Assembly: GCA_032622095.1 (NCBI GenBank)
Contig: CP136061.1
Location: 57,615,301-57,679,300 of the forward strand
Source of the DNA: Siphonodentalium dalli
Taxonomy: Eukaryota > Mollusca > Scaphopoda > Gadilida > Siphonodentaliidae
Length of the DNA stretch: 64,000 nt
Direction of reading: 5' to 3'
A program made the translations under genes and the position numbers. Below the pieces are notes generated by a model, which saw only the letters and a program-made list of their open reading frames with translations, had not been told where the DNA came from and ran no database searches. This document shows, piece after piece, positions 11,760-21,879 of this stretch. Positions within the stretch are counted from its first letter, which is position 1; each line of letters opens with the position of its first letter.

Positions 11760-12977
11760 TCCCAGACCCCTGGACCAAATTCAATCAAATTTGGTGGCAG
11801 ACTTGAGGAACCCCAGCGTATGTTTTTAATTAAAAAAAAAAAATTTGATATTTAAAAAAAAAAAAAATTAATTGTGCATTCTAAAAAAATTCAAAAATAT
11901 ATATTTAAACAAAAATCTAATCTTGGCTCCATTTGAACAAAAGAGTATCCCGGTCACGAAGGGACTATCCCTGCCAAATATGAGCCCAAACAGTATTGTA
12001 GTTCTGGAGAAGATATTATGATATTTACTAAATAGGGAAAGAGTTATGTCCCTGTCTCCACCCCAATTTGACCTGGTAACACAATTTTAATAAATCTGAT
12101 CCCAATTACCTAGGGACTATCTCCACCAAATATGACAAAAATCAGCAGATTTTTAAAGAATTATTATGGGTAAAGAGTTATGGCCCTGTCTTTGCACATA
12201 TTTGACCCGGTTACTCATTTGAACACATTTGAATTCTAGTAACACAAGGACCCTCCATGCCAAATATAAGCTACATGTAAATATAGCTAATTGTTCTTGA
12301 GAAGAAGTTCTTTTAAGAATTAGTATGGAGGGAAAGAGTTATGGCCCGGGCTTAGCAACTATTTAATCTGACGACATCATGATTTAAATAAATCTGAATG
12401 CGATTCAACTAGGGAACATCCGCACCAAATATGAACCCATTCGGCCGTCGCCGCCGTTGGTTCCTGAGAAGAAGATGATTGTTGATGGGTGGACAGACAG
12501 ATGAGGATGGATGAACGACGGATGAGGAGTGCATCTACATCTACATCTACTTGATACTCCATCGCCCTCAATGTGATGAGGATTATGTGGAGGTCCAGGT
12601 GCTACCACGGCCGAGTAACTTTATAACCCTGTGGTGACTCCAGTAGCGTTCTTTAACGTGCACACACCGAGGCGTGTACACGGGTCAGCCATTAATGTCC
12701 GCGCCCGATCGGACAGCGTACTGCACCCACGACAACATACCTGGACAAGTGTTGTAATGGGGGGAAGTCGGCATTTTGCATTCGGATCTTGATTCAGTGA
12801 TCTCGAATGAGACTTTTCAGCCTGACAAACTTGGTATCTGACCGAGTTCTGATTTTTGTCAGAATACCCTGACCAGGTTGCGATCCCCGGTCCGATAGCA
12901 CGAGAGACCAGTACGCTACCTCTCGGCTACCGAGTGATGACCATAGCTCCACTGGAGACTTCGTCTCAGGTGAACTG
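11760..12977 (-). repeat. AGCTCACCTGAG repeat, reverse orientation, split by a SINE
   Basis: The right cap reads CATAGCTCCACTGGAGACTT then CGTCTCAGGTGAACT (12950-12977), the reverse of the cap at 4428. Leftward are units with GGGAAAGAGTTATGTCCCTG and ACTAGGGAACATCCGCACC. The cap and the first unit are separated by the SINE at 12532-12931. Confidence 0.65.
12532..12931 (-). mobile_element. tRNA-derived SINE inserted in a tandem-repeat element
   Basis: On the minus strand it opens with a tRNA-like head (TAGCCGAGAGGT as A-box, GGGATCGCAACC as B-box, about 12880-12931). A conserved central part follows (12640-12720, TCTTTAACGTGC...GGTCAGCCATTAATG), and it ends in a (GTAGAT)n tail at 12532-12550. 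GAGTG at 12527-12531 and 12932-12936 is a candidate 5-bp target duplication. The central part recurs at 24975-25060 in another SINE. It is a SINE and not a tRNA gene, because the acceptor arms do not pair. Confidence 0.7.
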
Positions 12978-13089
12978 AAAAGTTGTTAGGTTTTGTACAG
13001 GTGGAATATGATCTCTACGGGTGTAGCTAATGTACATGTATAGTTACCGTTATCAGCAATAATTATCAGATGCATGTGCTTTCATATGA

Positions 13090-13290
13090 TGGGATTTGAA
13101 CCCTTCCATGCCTGGAGCTTCCTGATTTTGTCCCAAAATCCTTTGCCAATTCATTCTCTTATAAATGCGAGTCTCCCATAGGGAGCCTCGCATATAGAAG
13201 AGAATGCATTGGCCTAACAATATTTACCTTGACCTTGTAAGCATTCTCTTATTATGTGAGTCTCCTGTCATGAAATGGTGAAACATTTGT
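13090..13290 (+). repeat. MITE-B, damaged copy
   Basis: Has GAACCCTTCCATGCCTGGAG, the hairpin arms ATTCTCTTATAAATGCGAGT / CTCGCATATAGAAGAGAATG and the linker ACAATATTTACCTTGACC. The right hairpin arm is lost. See the 37763-38027 entry for the family. Confidence 0.7.
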
Positions 13291-15151
13291 TTGTCCTAAC
13301 CCTGACTTAGCATAAATAGAAAGCTCATAGATTATATTTATACCATGCATTCACTGAATTCCAATGTGATACAAGAATATCATTCAAAATGGATGCTAAA
13401 TAAACTAGGTTGCGTGTAAATATAATAAATTAGTGTTGATTTTCTTGTGTCCCACACAAAACTTCAGACCAACTTGCATTGATACTCCATTGAACACATG
13501 CAAATCAACATCCATTTCATAAATTAACTTGTATTTTACTGCCATTTCTTTAAACTTGTACATGTAATTGGCACATACAGGTACATGTATATGAAGGTTT
13601 TGTGGTACTGACCCCATCAAATAAAACATGAAAATTACTTGCAATCAATGTCATTCATACACAATGATACACCCCACCAAGGGCATACAGAAAAACTTGA
13701 GGAAATTAACTAAAAAATAAACGCATCAGTGATTTTCTAGCTTTTTGGACACAAAACGATAAGACAAAGTAAAACCGTATCATTTGCAAGTTTATATATG
13801 ACCACAAAAACCTCCAATTTTATTCTCGGGTATAAAAATGTAGTTAGTTGCAGATGCATGATATCAAACTGGATGGAGCACAGTTAAAACTTGAGTCAAT
13901 CACATTGGTCTAAGACTCTAAGTGTTGAATATTACAAGTTACAGACACAAGTAAACCATGTGGAGAGAACATTACAAAATAGGCAACAACTTATTCAAGA
14001 TTATAGTAATTTCCCCTATTGAACAATTTTGGTATGATAGCTTTATAATTATTTTAAGAAAAACCAAAAACAGTAAAATATAATCATGAATTTCTTTATA
14101 AACAGCAATAGAATTGCCTGCTGGATTTTAGAATTAGGTTGATACATGTACATGTAAACATCACGAATACAAGGGTTAATCTTGCCTATTTTATTACGGT
14201 CTCTCCTTTGTGATTAATTGCGACTACAAACTACTCAACTTTTTAGACCTCTCATGTCCCAATATAAGTTTCAGTTCAAGAGAAGGTATAATCTTTAAAG
14301 TCACATAAGGCACTCACAGTGGGTTAAAGTGATGTGAAACACTCTGATAAAGTGACCAAATAGAAATTGAGAATAATCTTGCTCGAAGTAGTTAATTTCA
14401 CGAATATTAATCCAAATTGACAACACACACACGCCATTCCTATTTATTAAATAAATGTAATGACTATCAATGCCAAAATCATTCGTGTTATTTTATAGTC
14501 GATAGTTGCATCTCGAATTGAGGGTTGTAAATATTTACAATTGAGCGTTGTTCAGACTATATTTACTATGTAGTGGTATGGGCGATATATTTAAATTTTC
14601 TGCGATGTTAGTAGAATGCTACATTCCCCAGGTTGGCATAGCGCCTGAGCACTAACTTATCAATTTTGCACAACCAAACAAGTCCATAATATGTCTCTAA
14701 AAATAAAAAAAGGATTGTAAGCCATCATCACTAATAAAAACATGGAAAAATAAATAGACTTTGTTCTCATTTTTATTAATGATAACTCCCCAGTGTTGAG
14801 ATTTTGTATGTTGTAAACATTGTTATGTAAACAATACTTTTACAGTGAAAGTAATTTTATCAACAAACATCGCCAAATGAAATGTTTAAGTTGAAAATCT
14901 ATGTTTTCCAGAGTATTTTTCATTATATCATTATTCATCAGAAATTGCTCAACTTTCTGTTAATAAAATGGCTGGAACTGTAAGAGTAATGTTTACATAA
15001 CAAATATATTAACACGCAATGAAGAGTTATTATCAATATACTAGTATGATGGTTGATGATGGTTGAACGAACATTTACACTACGAGTACCTTATGTCCAT
15101 TTAAGCCTCAATATAAACCTAATAATTGCATAATAATAAATTCCTTCCTGG
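13291..15151. other. no supported gene
   Basis: AT-rich sequence. A 79-codon minus frame (13405-13644) has no recognisable features. At 14515-14700 a repeat matching the reverse of 9980-10160 is visible (TAAATATTTACAATTGAG, TCCATAATATGTCTCTAA). Confidence 0.5.
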
Positions 15152-15153
15152 TA

Positions 15154-15338
15154 CAGTAATGCCCTAAGTAATCGACTCATTAACCACAGCAGAATTATGG
15201 GTAACTTTTCAGGATTTACTCTCAACTGAGAGCTTTCCAATGAATGGCAACAAGCCATACATGTATTTCCGACTAAATCCTGAAACGTTACCCATAATTC
15301 TGCTGTGGTTAAGAAGTCGATTACTTAGGGCATTACTG
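15154..15338. mobile_element. MITE-C foldback (Tc1/mariner-like ends)
   Basis: Ends are CAGTAATGCCCTAAGTAATC and its complement ...CTTAGGGCATTACTG. The left flank is TA (15152-15153) and the right is TG. The two arms pair through AGAATTATGGGTAACTTTTC / GTTACCCATAATTCTGCTGT to form a long hairpin. CAGT termini with TA flanks suggest a Tc1/mariner-derived MITE. Other copies: 16528-16656, 43450-43598, 52731-52942. Confidence 0.8.
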
Positions 15339-15589
15339 TGCCTTGTCTCTGCAGCATGAAAGATGCAGCACTTCTTGTATTACTAGTAGTTTCTGTCCTA
15401 ACATGGTTAAAATAAATAGCTTTTGTCTCACAATTTCTAAGTTGATTTTGAGGGTTGACTATTATACATCATTGTACATCACTTTAGGCGACATAAACAA
15501 AATAGTTTGTTTCTCATGGATACTTTTTTCAAAGTGACGAGGCAGATATTTGTATTTATTATTCATGTCAAATTGTTTTTGTGGGGAGG

Positions 15590-16090
15590 TAGATCATGCC
15601 ATGAATCCCTACTCTGGCTAACGCCCACAGAGATCCTATTTCACCATATAAAACCTTGGAACTTTTTGAAGTTTTGACAGGGAACCTTATAAATTGGAAA
15701 AATAACTTGGGGAATATATTTCTTGGATGTGATCTGTTCATTAGTTATGTACATCACTGTAGGCGAATGTCCCAAATCCAAATTGCATGCTTTTCTCTGA
15801 CTTTTGTGAGCCATTATCGCAATAAACATCGAATTAATTACCCAATATAAGTTCCATAATTGTAAGCGATGCAAAATTGCTCACAAATTCATTTAAATCA
15901 TGAATTGTCGAGTTGGGACCTTTTTCTACAGTGAATTACATTATTACTGAACAGATATTAAATAACTAACAAATATATTCCCCGCATTATTTTTTCGACT
16001 TTATACGGTTCCTGTCAAAACTTCCAAGGTTTTGTTCTGGTGGGATATGATCTCTACATGGCGTTAGCCAGAGTAGATATTCATGATCTA
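15590..16090. mobile_element. foldback element, TAGATCATGCCATGA family
   Basis: The left arm runs TAGATCATGCCATGAATCCC ... AAACCTTGGAACTTTTTGAA ... ACAGGGAACCTTATAAATTG. The right arm is its imperfect inverse, ending CCAGAGTAGATATTCATGAT then CTA at 16090. The inverted ends span about 120 bp. This copy shows that the dispersed repeats at 2532 and 11308 are parts of a DNA element. Confidence 0.65.
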
Positions 16091-16323
16091 GAGTGGAGGC
16101 AGATGTTTATCAATATATATTTTAGTTCTATATTCAGGGAAAAAAAATATAGACAGAGTATCAAATCAGGACTGCTGGCTGTCACATTTACCAAAATAAT
16201 TTCAAATCCACATACATACATGATATGGATAAAGTATTTCTCATGAAGACATGGAAACTTCAGCTGTAAAATTTGATATAACATCGGCCTCTAAATGAGT
16301 GCTTGAATTAAATGCCTTCGAAG

Positions 16324-16329
16324 TTTATT
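16324..16329 (-). promoter_or_regulatory. candidate poly(A) signal for the INPP4-like gene
   Basis: TTTATT on the plus strand reads AATAAA on the minus strand, about 345 bp past the stop codon and beyond the MITE-C copy. One candidate among several in AT-rich sequence. Confidence 0.3.
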
Positions 16330-16527
16330 CAACAGAATTAGTTGAATGCAGAAAGAATAAATTAATAAATACTAAATTCATGTATATATATCTTCCATAA
16401 TTTCTTTCTTAAAGTAGGCATTCAAAGCCTGGGTATAAGTATTTCAACCATCTATCAACCTACATGTACACATATTTTGAACCGTTGAAACTCATCAACA
16501 AAAGCAAGCAATTTGAGAAACAAACTA

Positions 16528-16656
16528 CAGTAATGCTCTAAGTAAATATGAGAGAGCTTTCCGATGAATGGCAACAAGCCATATTTCCGACTAAATCCTG
16601 AAAAGTTACCCATAATTCTGCTGTGGTTAAGAAGTTGATTACTTAGAGCATTACTG
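16528..16656. mobile_element. MITE-C, shortened left arm, in the INPP4 3' flank
   Basis: Begins CAGTAATGCTCTAAGTAA and ends TTAGAGCATTACTG, flanked by TA on both sides (16526-16527 and 16657-16658). The left arm lacks most of the pairing segment present in other copies. Its right edge is 18 bp from the stop codon of the INPP4-like gene, so it should be transcribed in that 3' UTR. Confidence 0.8.
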
Positions 16657-16674
16657 TATTTTGTTTATCAGGCC

Positions 16675-19600
16675 TTAAGCAACATTTGTCCCAAACGACC
16701 CTTTTGGTGGCCGGTATAACTTTGGATAATGGAACAGCTGCAAACTGTTGAAGGCAAACTTTCTTATGCCAGTGTTCTTCAGAGTATTCTCTATTCTTAC
16801 TCCTTCACTCCGAAAGCAGTCCAGGGCCTGCATGAAAACATGAGAAGCAAGACCGTGGCACTGCTGTAAAACATAGACCTGGTCCAGTGTCACCTCCATT
16901 CCTGTTCGATCTTTTGCACTTTTACAGCTTGTGAACAGAATGCCATTCAAATTTCGGCATATTTCTGATGTTATCTTCATAATCTCTACATTACGACTCT
17001 TCCTAGAGAGAATATTGTAATGTAATTGTTGAAATAGATCAGATAGTGATCCAGCTACAACTTGGTCTTCATCTCCTGTCTTCAGATCGCCATTGCAAGA
17101 TTGGTAGTAATCATACAATTTTTGAACATTTTCTGCATTTATCCGATCTTGTAAAGTAATATCACCAAATTTCTCAGCTAGTGTCACCTGTTCATTGATT
17201 CCAACATTAAACTGGACGGTTGTAACTTTTATGTTCTTATTTCTCAATACCTGAGGTAGTTCCAAGAATGATATTGGAGGGAGTTTTATTGAAACAATGA
17301 TTTGACGACGAGTGAGGTCAATACATGGATGCCCTTGTAGGTTCCCTGATGCAGATAGTGTTGGATGGATATCATGGCAGTCTGCATCGCCCTCCTCCAG
17401 TCTAAATATAACATGTGAAATGTCATTTATCGCTGTATAAGAATCCTCAATCATTCCATTCTCCTCTGTGAATGGGGTCAGTAAACCATTAAAACATGCT
17501 AGAATGCCAGCATCGTTTACCTGCTGCAGAAAATCCTTGTTAGTCAAGTTAGATGAAAGCTTGGTGACGAATCCTGCTACTAGACTAGTAATTGCTCTTG
17601 AGAATACTAAGTCCCTTCGCTTTCGGAGGTGTCTGAGAGTTCCAAGCCTTCCTCTGTTTTCAGCCAAGGAGAGGAATGAAAACAAGACCAATGCTCTCTT
17701 CTGAACTATTTCCAAGAAACCCTGTAACTTGAGTACTGCCTGGCTGATTTCACCCAACCATTTAGAGGCATCTGAGGGGTCCTTTTTGTCAGCAATTAGA
17801 TCATCTATGATAGATATCAAACATACTGCAGCAGCCTCCGTGTTTAGTCTGGTAATATCCCAGGGTTCAACAGTAGTACTACGTACAAAATTTGTTCCAG
17901 TCCAGCGCCATGAGTCCTTACGTGGCTCTTCATCAGACAATTCATTGAATGATCTTGGGGGCATTGAAACGTGACATCTAGAATTAAGGTATTTCAAGTT
18001 ATCATCAGGTGGTGTAACTCTATCTGGTTTAACATGCAGATACATTTCAGCAACTTCATGCAGCAATGCACTGTCACATTCCTCTACCAAATCCTTCACT
18101 TTCGTACTTATATGATCAGAAGTCGACTTCATCTCTTTCCCAAGACCTTGCGCCGCATAATTGCAAAGAACTTCACAAGCAGACTCAATATCAGCTTTGA
18201 GTTGAGCAATCTTATTGAGCACCATGCAAGCACTGTCCAATCTCGACAATGTACTCATAGTTTTGTCTATAGAGTATTGTTGAGTGTAATTTTTTAGGTG
18301 TCTCCGTAATCCACCACCACGAAATTTCATAGTGTGAGCGGCAAACACTCCAACCGTTATCACATCATAGCATTGCTCCATTGTGCTTTTATCTGTTGCA
18401 GTCACTGTCATTCTTTGAAGATGTAAATTTATTGGCACAAATTCAGTCTCCTTGTCATGCCTATCACAACTGGGAAGAAAACCAGGTCCCTTGTATTTTT
18501 TCAATAAATCTGCATGCTTGTTGTATTCAGAGATAAATTCAAAGGACATGTCCATCATTTCATGACACTCTCTCTTCCAGTCACCATGGAGTTCTCCAAG
18601 TTCTTCTAATATATCCAGATACTGGCGCTCTTCCTTCACCCATATCTCAAGAAGCTGAAAGGGGATGTCAAATGAATATTTGCTCTCACACATGTATTCG
18701 TGAACAAGCAATTGACAATTACTATTATTTGTTTCAAATCTGAATGTCCTAGTAATTATATCACCAGAAAATAATTTCATCAGATTATAATTCTGTAATG
18801 ATTTCCTCCTTTTATTTTTCAACAATGACACAGTATCTTTGCCGGACAATGCTTTGCCTTCTAAATTTTCAAATAGTGATAATGTGGACTCATTTATCCA
18901 TGCATTCACCATTATTGTTCCAGAAGATGAGCGATTCTGCCCTTTGAGTGATAAAGACAGCTTTAGTTCAGATGCCATGAGAATATCTTGCAAAGTGAAA
19001 ATAGTCATGCCAAGTTGGATCATGGTGCATGTCATTCTCTCTTTTACATGGTAAATTGTTAGTTTAATTCGCGTGTCAGTGTCTACTCCTTCTGAGTCCC
19101 CAAAGCCAATTGTCTTTAGAAACTGTGGATTCTTATTATCTTCAACAACTTCTGTGTGGCTGTGTTGTAGCCATGAAATCTGTGGGGGCAGCATGGTTTC
19201 TAACACAACAAACACACTTGGTGATAAGTCATCGATGTCACTTGGTAAATCTTTACATGCCAAACTTATCTCAATTGCTGGGTCTTGTGTCTCAGACTGT
19301 TGTTTTGTTGAATCAAATTCATAACCAACCATAGAAATCAAACTTTGAGTCATGGGATCATTCCCAGATTTTGACTGGATTTGTTCACGTAGACTCTGGA
19401 GCTGCATTTTCAGAAATTCGTAACTTGCAGAATGAAGAGCTGAAATCCACCTATCACGTTCGAACTCAGATTCACACCCAAAACAATACTGTTCATCTTC
19501 TCCAGTGAGTAATTTGAAAGTGTTTTCCATAACTTCATCAGTCTCTAACTCCACAGCACACCTTTCCAAAACAATGACTCCAAGAACGTCTGACTTTGAT

Positions 19601-19779
19601 TCACAGTTTTTGAAATAGAATAACAGGTTTCCTTTGAGTCTAATAAGTCTTTGATTGAAGGCACCCTCTTTTCTCTTGAACAACCCTTCTGGCTTATGGC
19701 GCATCCAAAGACAGCCTTCCTTATCACAGAAAGCACTATTCTGCGCTAACTGTATCAATTCTTTACTATTGAATCTCAT
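16675..19779 (-). CDS. INPP4: Inositol-3,4-bisphosphate 4-phosphatase (INPP4 family), single exon
   Basis: A 1034-residue uninterrupted frame. INPP4 enzymes remove the 4-phosphate from PI(3,4)P2 (and inositol 3,4-bisphosphate), opposing PI3K signalling at plasma and endosomal membranes. Seen in order: a PH-like domain at about residues 20-125 (EGCLWM...FKRKEG...WISALHSASYE); a C2 domain at about 165-300; a conserved middle block FVPINLHLQRM (447-457) and YDVITVG (471-477); RRDLVFSRA (721-729); FNVGINEQVTLAEKFGD (857-873); the CX5R catalytic loop CKSAKDR with C952 and R958; and the conserved tail RKFAFNSLQ...YPK.YRPP. Length fits the family (vertebrate forms about 920-980) plus the PH domain. 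Vertebrate INPP4A/B genes have many introns, so a full-length intron-free frame suggests an old or domesticated retrocopy. The ATG at 19779 is the first codon in agreement with the PH start. A strong 3' splice site lies about 50 bp upstream. Confidence 0.95.
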   Translation of the reverse strand: MRFNSKELIQLAQNSAFCDKEGCLWMRHKPEGLFKRKEGAFNQRLIRLKGNLLFYFKNCESKSDVLGVIVLERCAVELETDEVMENTFKLLTGEDEQYCFGCESEFERDRWISALHSASYEFLKMQLQSLREQIQSKSGNDPMTQSLISMVGYEFDSTKQQSETQDPAIEISLACKDLPSDIDDLSPSVFVVLETMLPPQISWLQHSHTEVVEDNKNPQFLKTIGFGDSEGVDTDTRIKLTIYHVKERMTCTMIQLGMTIFTLQDILMASELKLSLSLKGQNRSSSGTIMVNAWINESTLSLFENLEGKALSGKDTVSLLKNKRRKSLQNYNLMKLFSGDIITRTFRFETNNSNCQLLVHEYMCESKYSFDIPFQLLEIWVKEERQYLDILEELGELHGDWKRECHEMMDMSFEFISEYNKHADLLKKYKGPGFLPSCDRHDKETEFVPINLHLQRMTVTATDKSTMEQCYDVITVGVFAAHTMKFRGGGLRRHLKNYTQQYSIDKTMSTLSRLDSACMVLNKIAQLKADIESACEVLCNYAAQGLGKEMKSTSDHISTKVKDLVEECDSALLHEVAEMYLHVKPDRVTPPDDNLKYLNSRCHVSMPPRSFNELSDEEPRKDSWRWTGTNFVRSTTVEPWDITRLNTEAAAVCLISIIDDLIADKKDPSDASKWLGEISQAVLKLQGFLEIVQKRALVLFSFLSLAENRGRLGTLRHLRKRRDLVFSRAITSLVAGFVTKLSSNLTNKDFLQQVNDAGILACFNGLLTPFTEENGMIEDSYTAINDISHVIFRLEEGDADCHDIHPTLSASGNLQGHPCIDLTRRQIIVSIKLPPISFLELPQVLRNKNIKVTTVQFNVGINEQVTLAEKFGDITLQDRINAENVQKLYDYYQSCNGDLKTGDEDQVVAGSLSDLFQQLHYNILSRKSRNVEIMKITSEICRNLNGILFTSCKSAKDRTGMEVTLDQVYVLQQCHGLASHVFMQALDCFRSEGVRIENTLKNTGIRKFAFNSLQLFHYPKLYRPPKGSFGTNVA

Positions 19780-19978
19780 TTTAGCTTCAGATGAATGATA
19801 CCGATTGAGCCACGCCCACCAGGAAGTGGCTAAATTAGTAAAAAAAAATATTTAAAAATACTAGTTTTTGGTGTGTTGTATATCGAACATTCACCTTCTG
19901 CGACCAATACTTCAACCGTCCATCCTTCTTAAGATTGACAATACTGTGGTATGGAAGATTTTTCGGTATTGATGGCAT
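19776..19978 (-). CDS. candidate spliced upstream ORF (45 codons) ahead of INPP4
   Basis: On the minus strand an ATG at 19978 opens 28 codons (starting MPSIPKNLPYHS, ending LKYWSQK) to 19895, where AAG is followed by GTGAAT, a plausible donor. A 65-nt intron (19894-19830) with TACTAAT and TTTAG at its 3' end follows. Exon 2 then stays in frame from 19829 for 17 codons and ends in TGA at 19778-19776. That TGA overlaps the INPP4 start as ATGA. I do not recognise the peptide. It could be a conserved uORF, an unrelated micropeptide, or chance. Evidence is splice-signal quality and maintained frame only. Confidence 0.35.
19830..19894 (-). other. candidate 65-nt intron in the INPP4 5' leader
   Basis: Reading on the minus strand: donor AAG/GTGAAT at 19894, branch-like TACTAAT at 19840-19834, a T-rich tract before it, and TTTAG acceptor at 19830. 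If real it means the otherwise intronless gene has a 5' leader exon, as often seen for expressed retrogenes. Confidence 0.4.
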
Positions 19979-19979
19979 C

Positions 19980-21600
19980 GTCCAAAATGTTTAAAGTAAA
20001 GATTATGAAGTTCACAAACTTCATTATATTCCATGACGCGAAAATAGGCTACAGTCTTAATCACAACAGATCAAAAACCTAACTCGGAAGTGAAATGTTA
20101 TCGGGGACGAGCCGAAGTCGAGGCCACAATCGTCTGAATACCGTCGAGGTCGGCTCAAAATAAAAGGTGGAAGCGAGGTGTTAATCGCATTGTTTGTCAA
20201 TGGATATGAATGAAATTTGAATCTGTGTCCGTGTTGGGTAATTATGGAAACGTTTGATTTTTTTTAAATTCACATATTTACTTTGTTCAACTTTTCGTTC
20301 TGAAGCATACTATATAATATTAAAGTGCAAAATTTAAGCGGTCGGTTCCAAAAATAAAATGTGTAATAATTAAGCGGGTGTGATGTATCATTCACTCATA
20401 TTTCTCAGTGGATATTAAAGACATTTGGATTGTATGTCCGTGTTGGGATATGGAATATATAGGTCACGTTAAAAACAAAATTAACAAATTTGTTGAATAT
20501 GTTCAACCTTTTCGTTTTGAAACACGGCCGGCCATAAATCCCCGGTGACTCCATCATTAAATAATTTCCATAAGAAGCTATCATGCCAGACAATATCAAA
20601 TGCTTTTTTTTCGCATCTAGCTCACAGTTGTTGGCCATTGTATATATGTAGTAGCCCTAGAGTAAGAATAATAGGAAAGTTGGGAAACAACATGTTAATT
20701 TTTTTTTTTAAACCCACCCACCTCCCCTGTTGCACTCGAAATCTCGTCAAAACTAATACGCTTCGGACATGTATAACTACGTATGCAAAACTATCGAATA
20801 TCGATAATCACACTTACCATACATTTCTTGAGAGGTATATCCAGAAAAACAACTTTTATCAGGTGAACATAATCAAAATCACGATAAAATTTTGCTCGAC
20901 ATAACATCATTAGCACCGAAATGTTAGGATCGATAACTCTTTCGAAAAGTCGGGTGTGCCTAGGTGTGCGTATGCATCTTGTAATAGTCTTAGTCATTAC
21001 ATATACAATTTGGAGCCATATTTGAACGGTAAATCAAGAGTGATATTTTGGCCATTTCGGCAGCCGAAAACTAACAAAGAACGATGTTTACGTTGTGACT
21101 TCTGTGTAACCTATACTTTGAATTGAAAGCTGTTCTGTGTAGAAGGTGAGAAACAGACATCATGTGACAGCCAGTTAGGCTTCTATTTGTTAATAAATCG
21201 CTAGTGAAAATTTCATTAGCATAAATTATGTGAAATTAATAGCTGTAAAAACGCTCATGTACTGCATAATGCGTCAGCGAAAAATTCCGACCTCTAGATT
21301 ATGTTCGCATTCAAATCATGTTGCTGGCTAATTTTATGAACATGTTTCTTCGGCAAAATTATAGAATGAAAACATTTAATTGGTTTCGTGTCGTTATCCT
21401 CTGCAACCTTTCTCTGTAATACTATGTGAATGAGACCTGGGGTTTGATTCGGTGTTTACACACTATTTGCACCATATACTCTCGAACAATTGATCCATTT
21501 ATTCAGAATCACGGGACGCATGTAGAAATGTAATAATTATTTAATAGGAACATATAAATGAAATATAAACGTATATTACGGTATAAACATATATTAACTT
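19980..21600. other. no supported gene; INPP4 upstream region
   Basis: This should hold the INPP4 promoter but no TATA or initiator could be fixed. Near 20120-20145 there is a fragment CACAATCGTCTGAATACCGT that resembles the outer end of the minisatellite-bearing element at 21608. Overlapping 119- and 68-codon frames near 20545-20997 look spurious. Confidence 0.45.
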
Positions 21601-21776
21601 GAATAAGGTCCCAATCGTCTTGACTCAAGGTCCCAATCGTCCGAGGTCCCAATCGTCCAAGGTCCCAATCGTCCCGAGGTCCCAATCGTCCAAGGTCCCA
21701 ATCGTCCAACTTAAGGTCCCAATCGTCCAAGGTCACAATCGTCCAAGGTCACAATCGTCTGGATACCGTAATAAAA
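21520..21776 (+). repeat. GGTCCCAATCGTCC minisatellite-bearing element, copy A
   Basis: About nine units of roughly 16 bp (GGTCCCAATCGTCCAA) run from 21608 to 21766. An AT-rich lead starts TGTAATAATTATTTAATAGG and the end reads GTCTGGATACCGTA. The same lead, array and end occur at 27030-27246 and, reversed, at 25812-26095, where they bound a MULE transposase remnant. Short ORFs in this tract are repeat translations. Confidence 0.8.
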
Positions 21777-21879
21777 GGCTAACGTATTGTAACCCGGGAA
21801 TGGTCTATTGATTCGTCAGAGCCCAAACTGCCCAGGACTATAAATTTAATGTCGAGGCAAATGTACATCTACAATATAT

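Noticed and set aside
17468-19334. Several plus-strand frames of 71-108 codons
   Set aside because: They are antisense shadows of the conserved INPP4-like gene and have no domain of their own.
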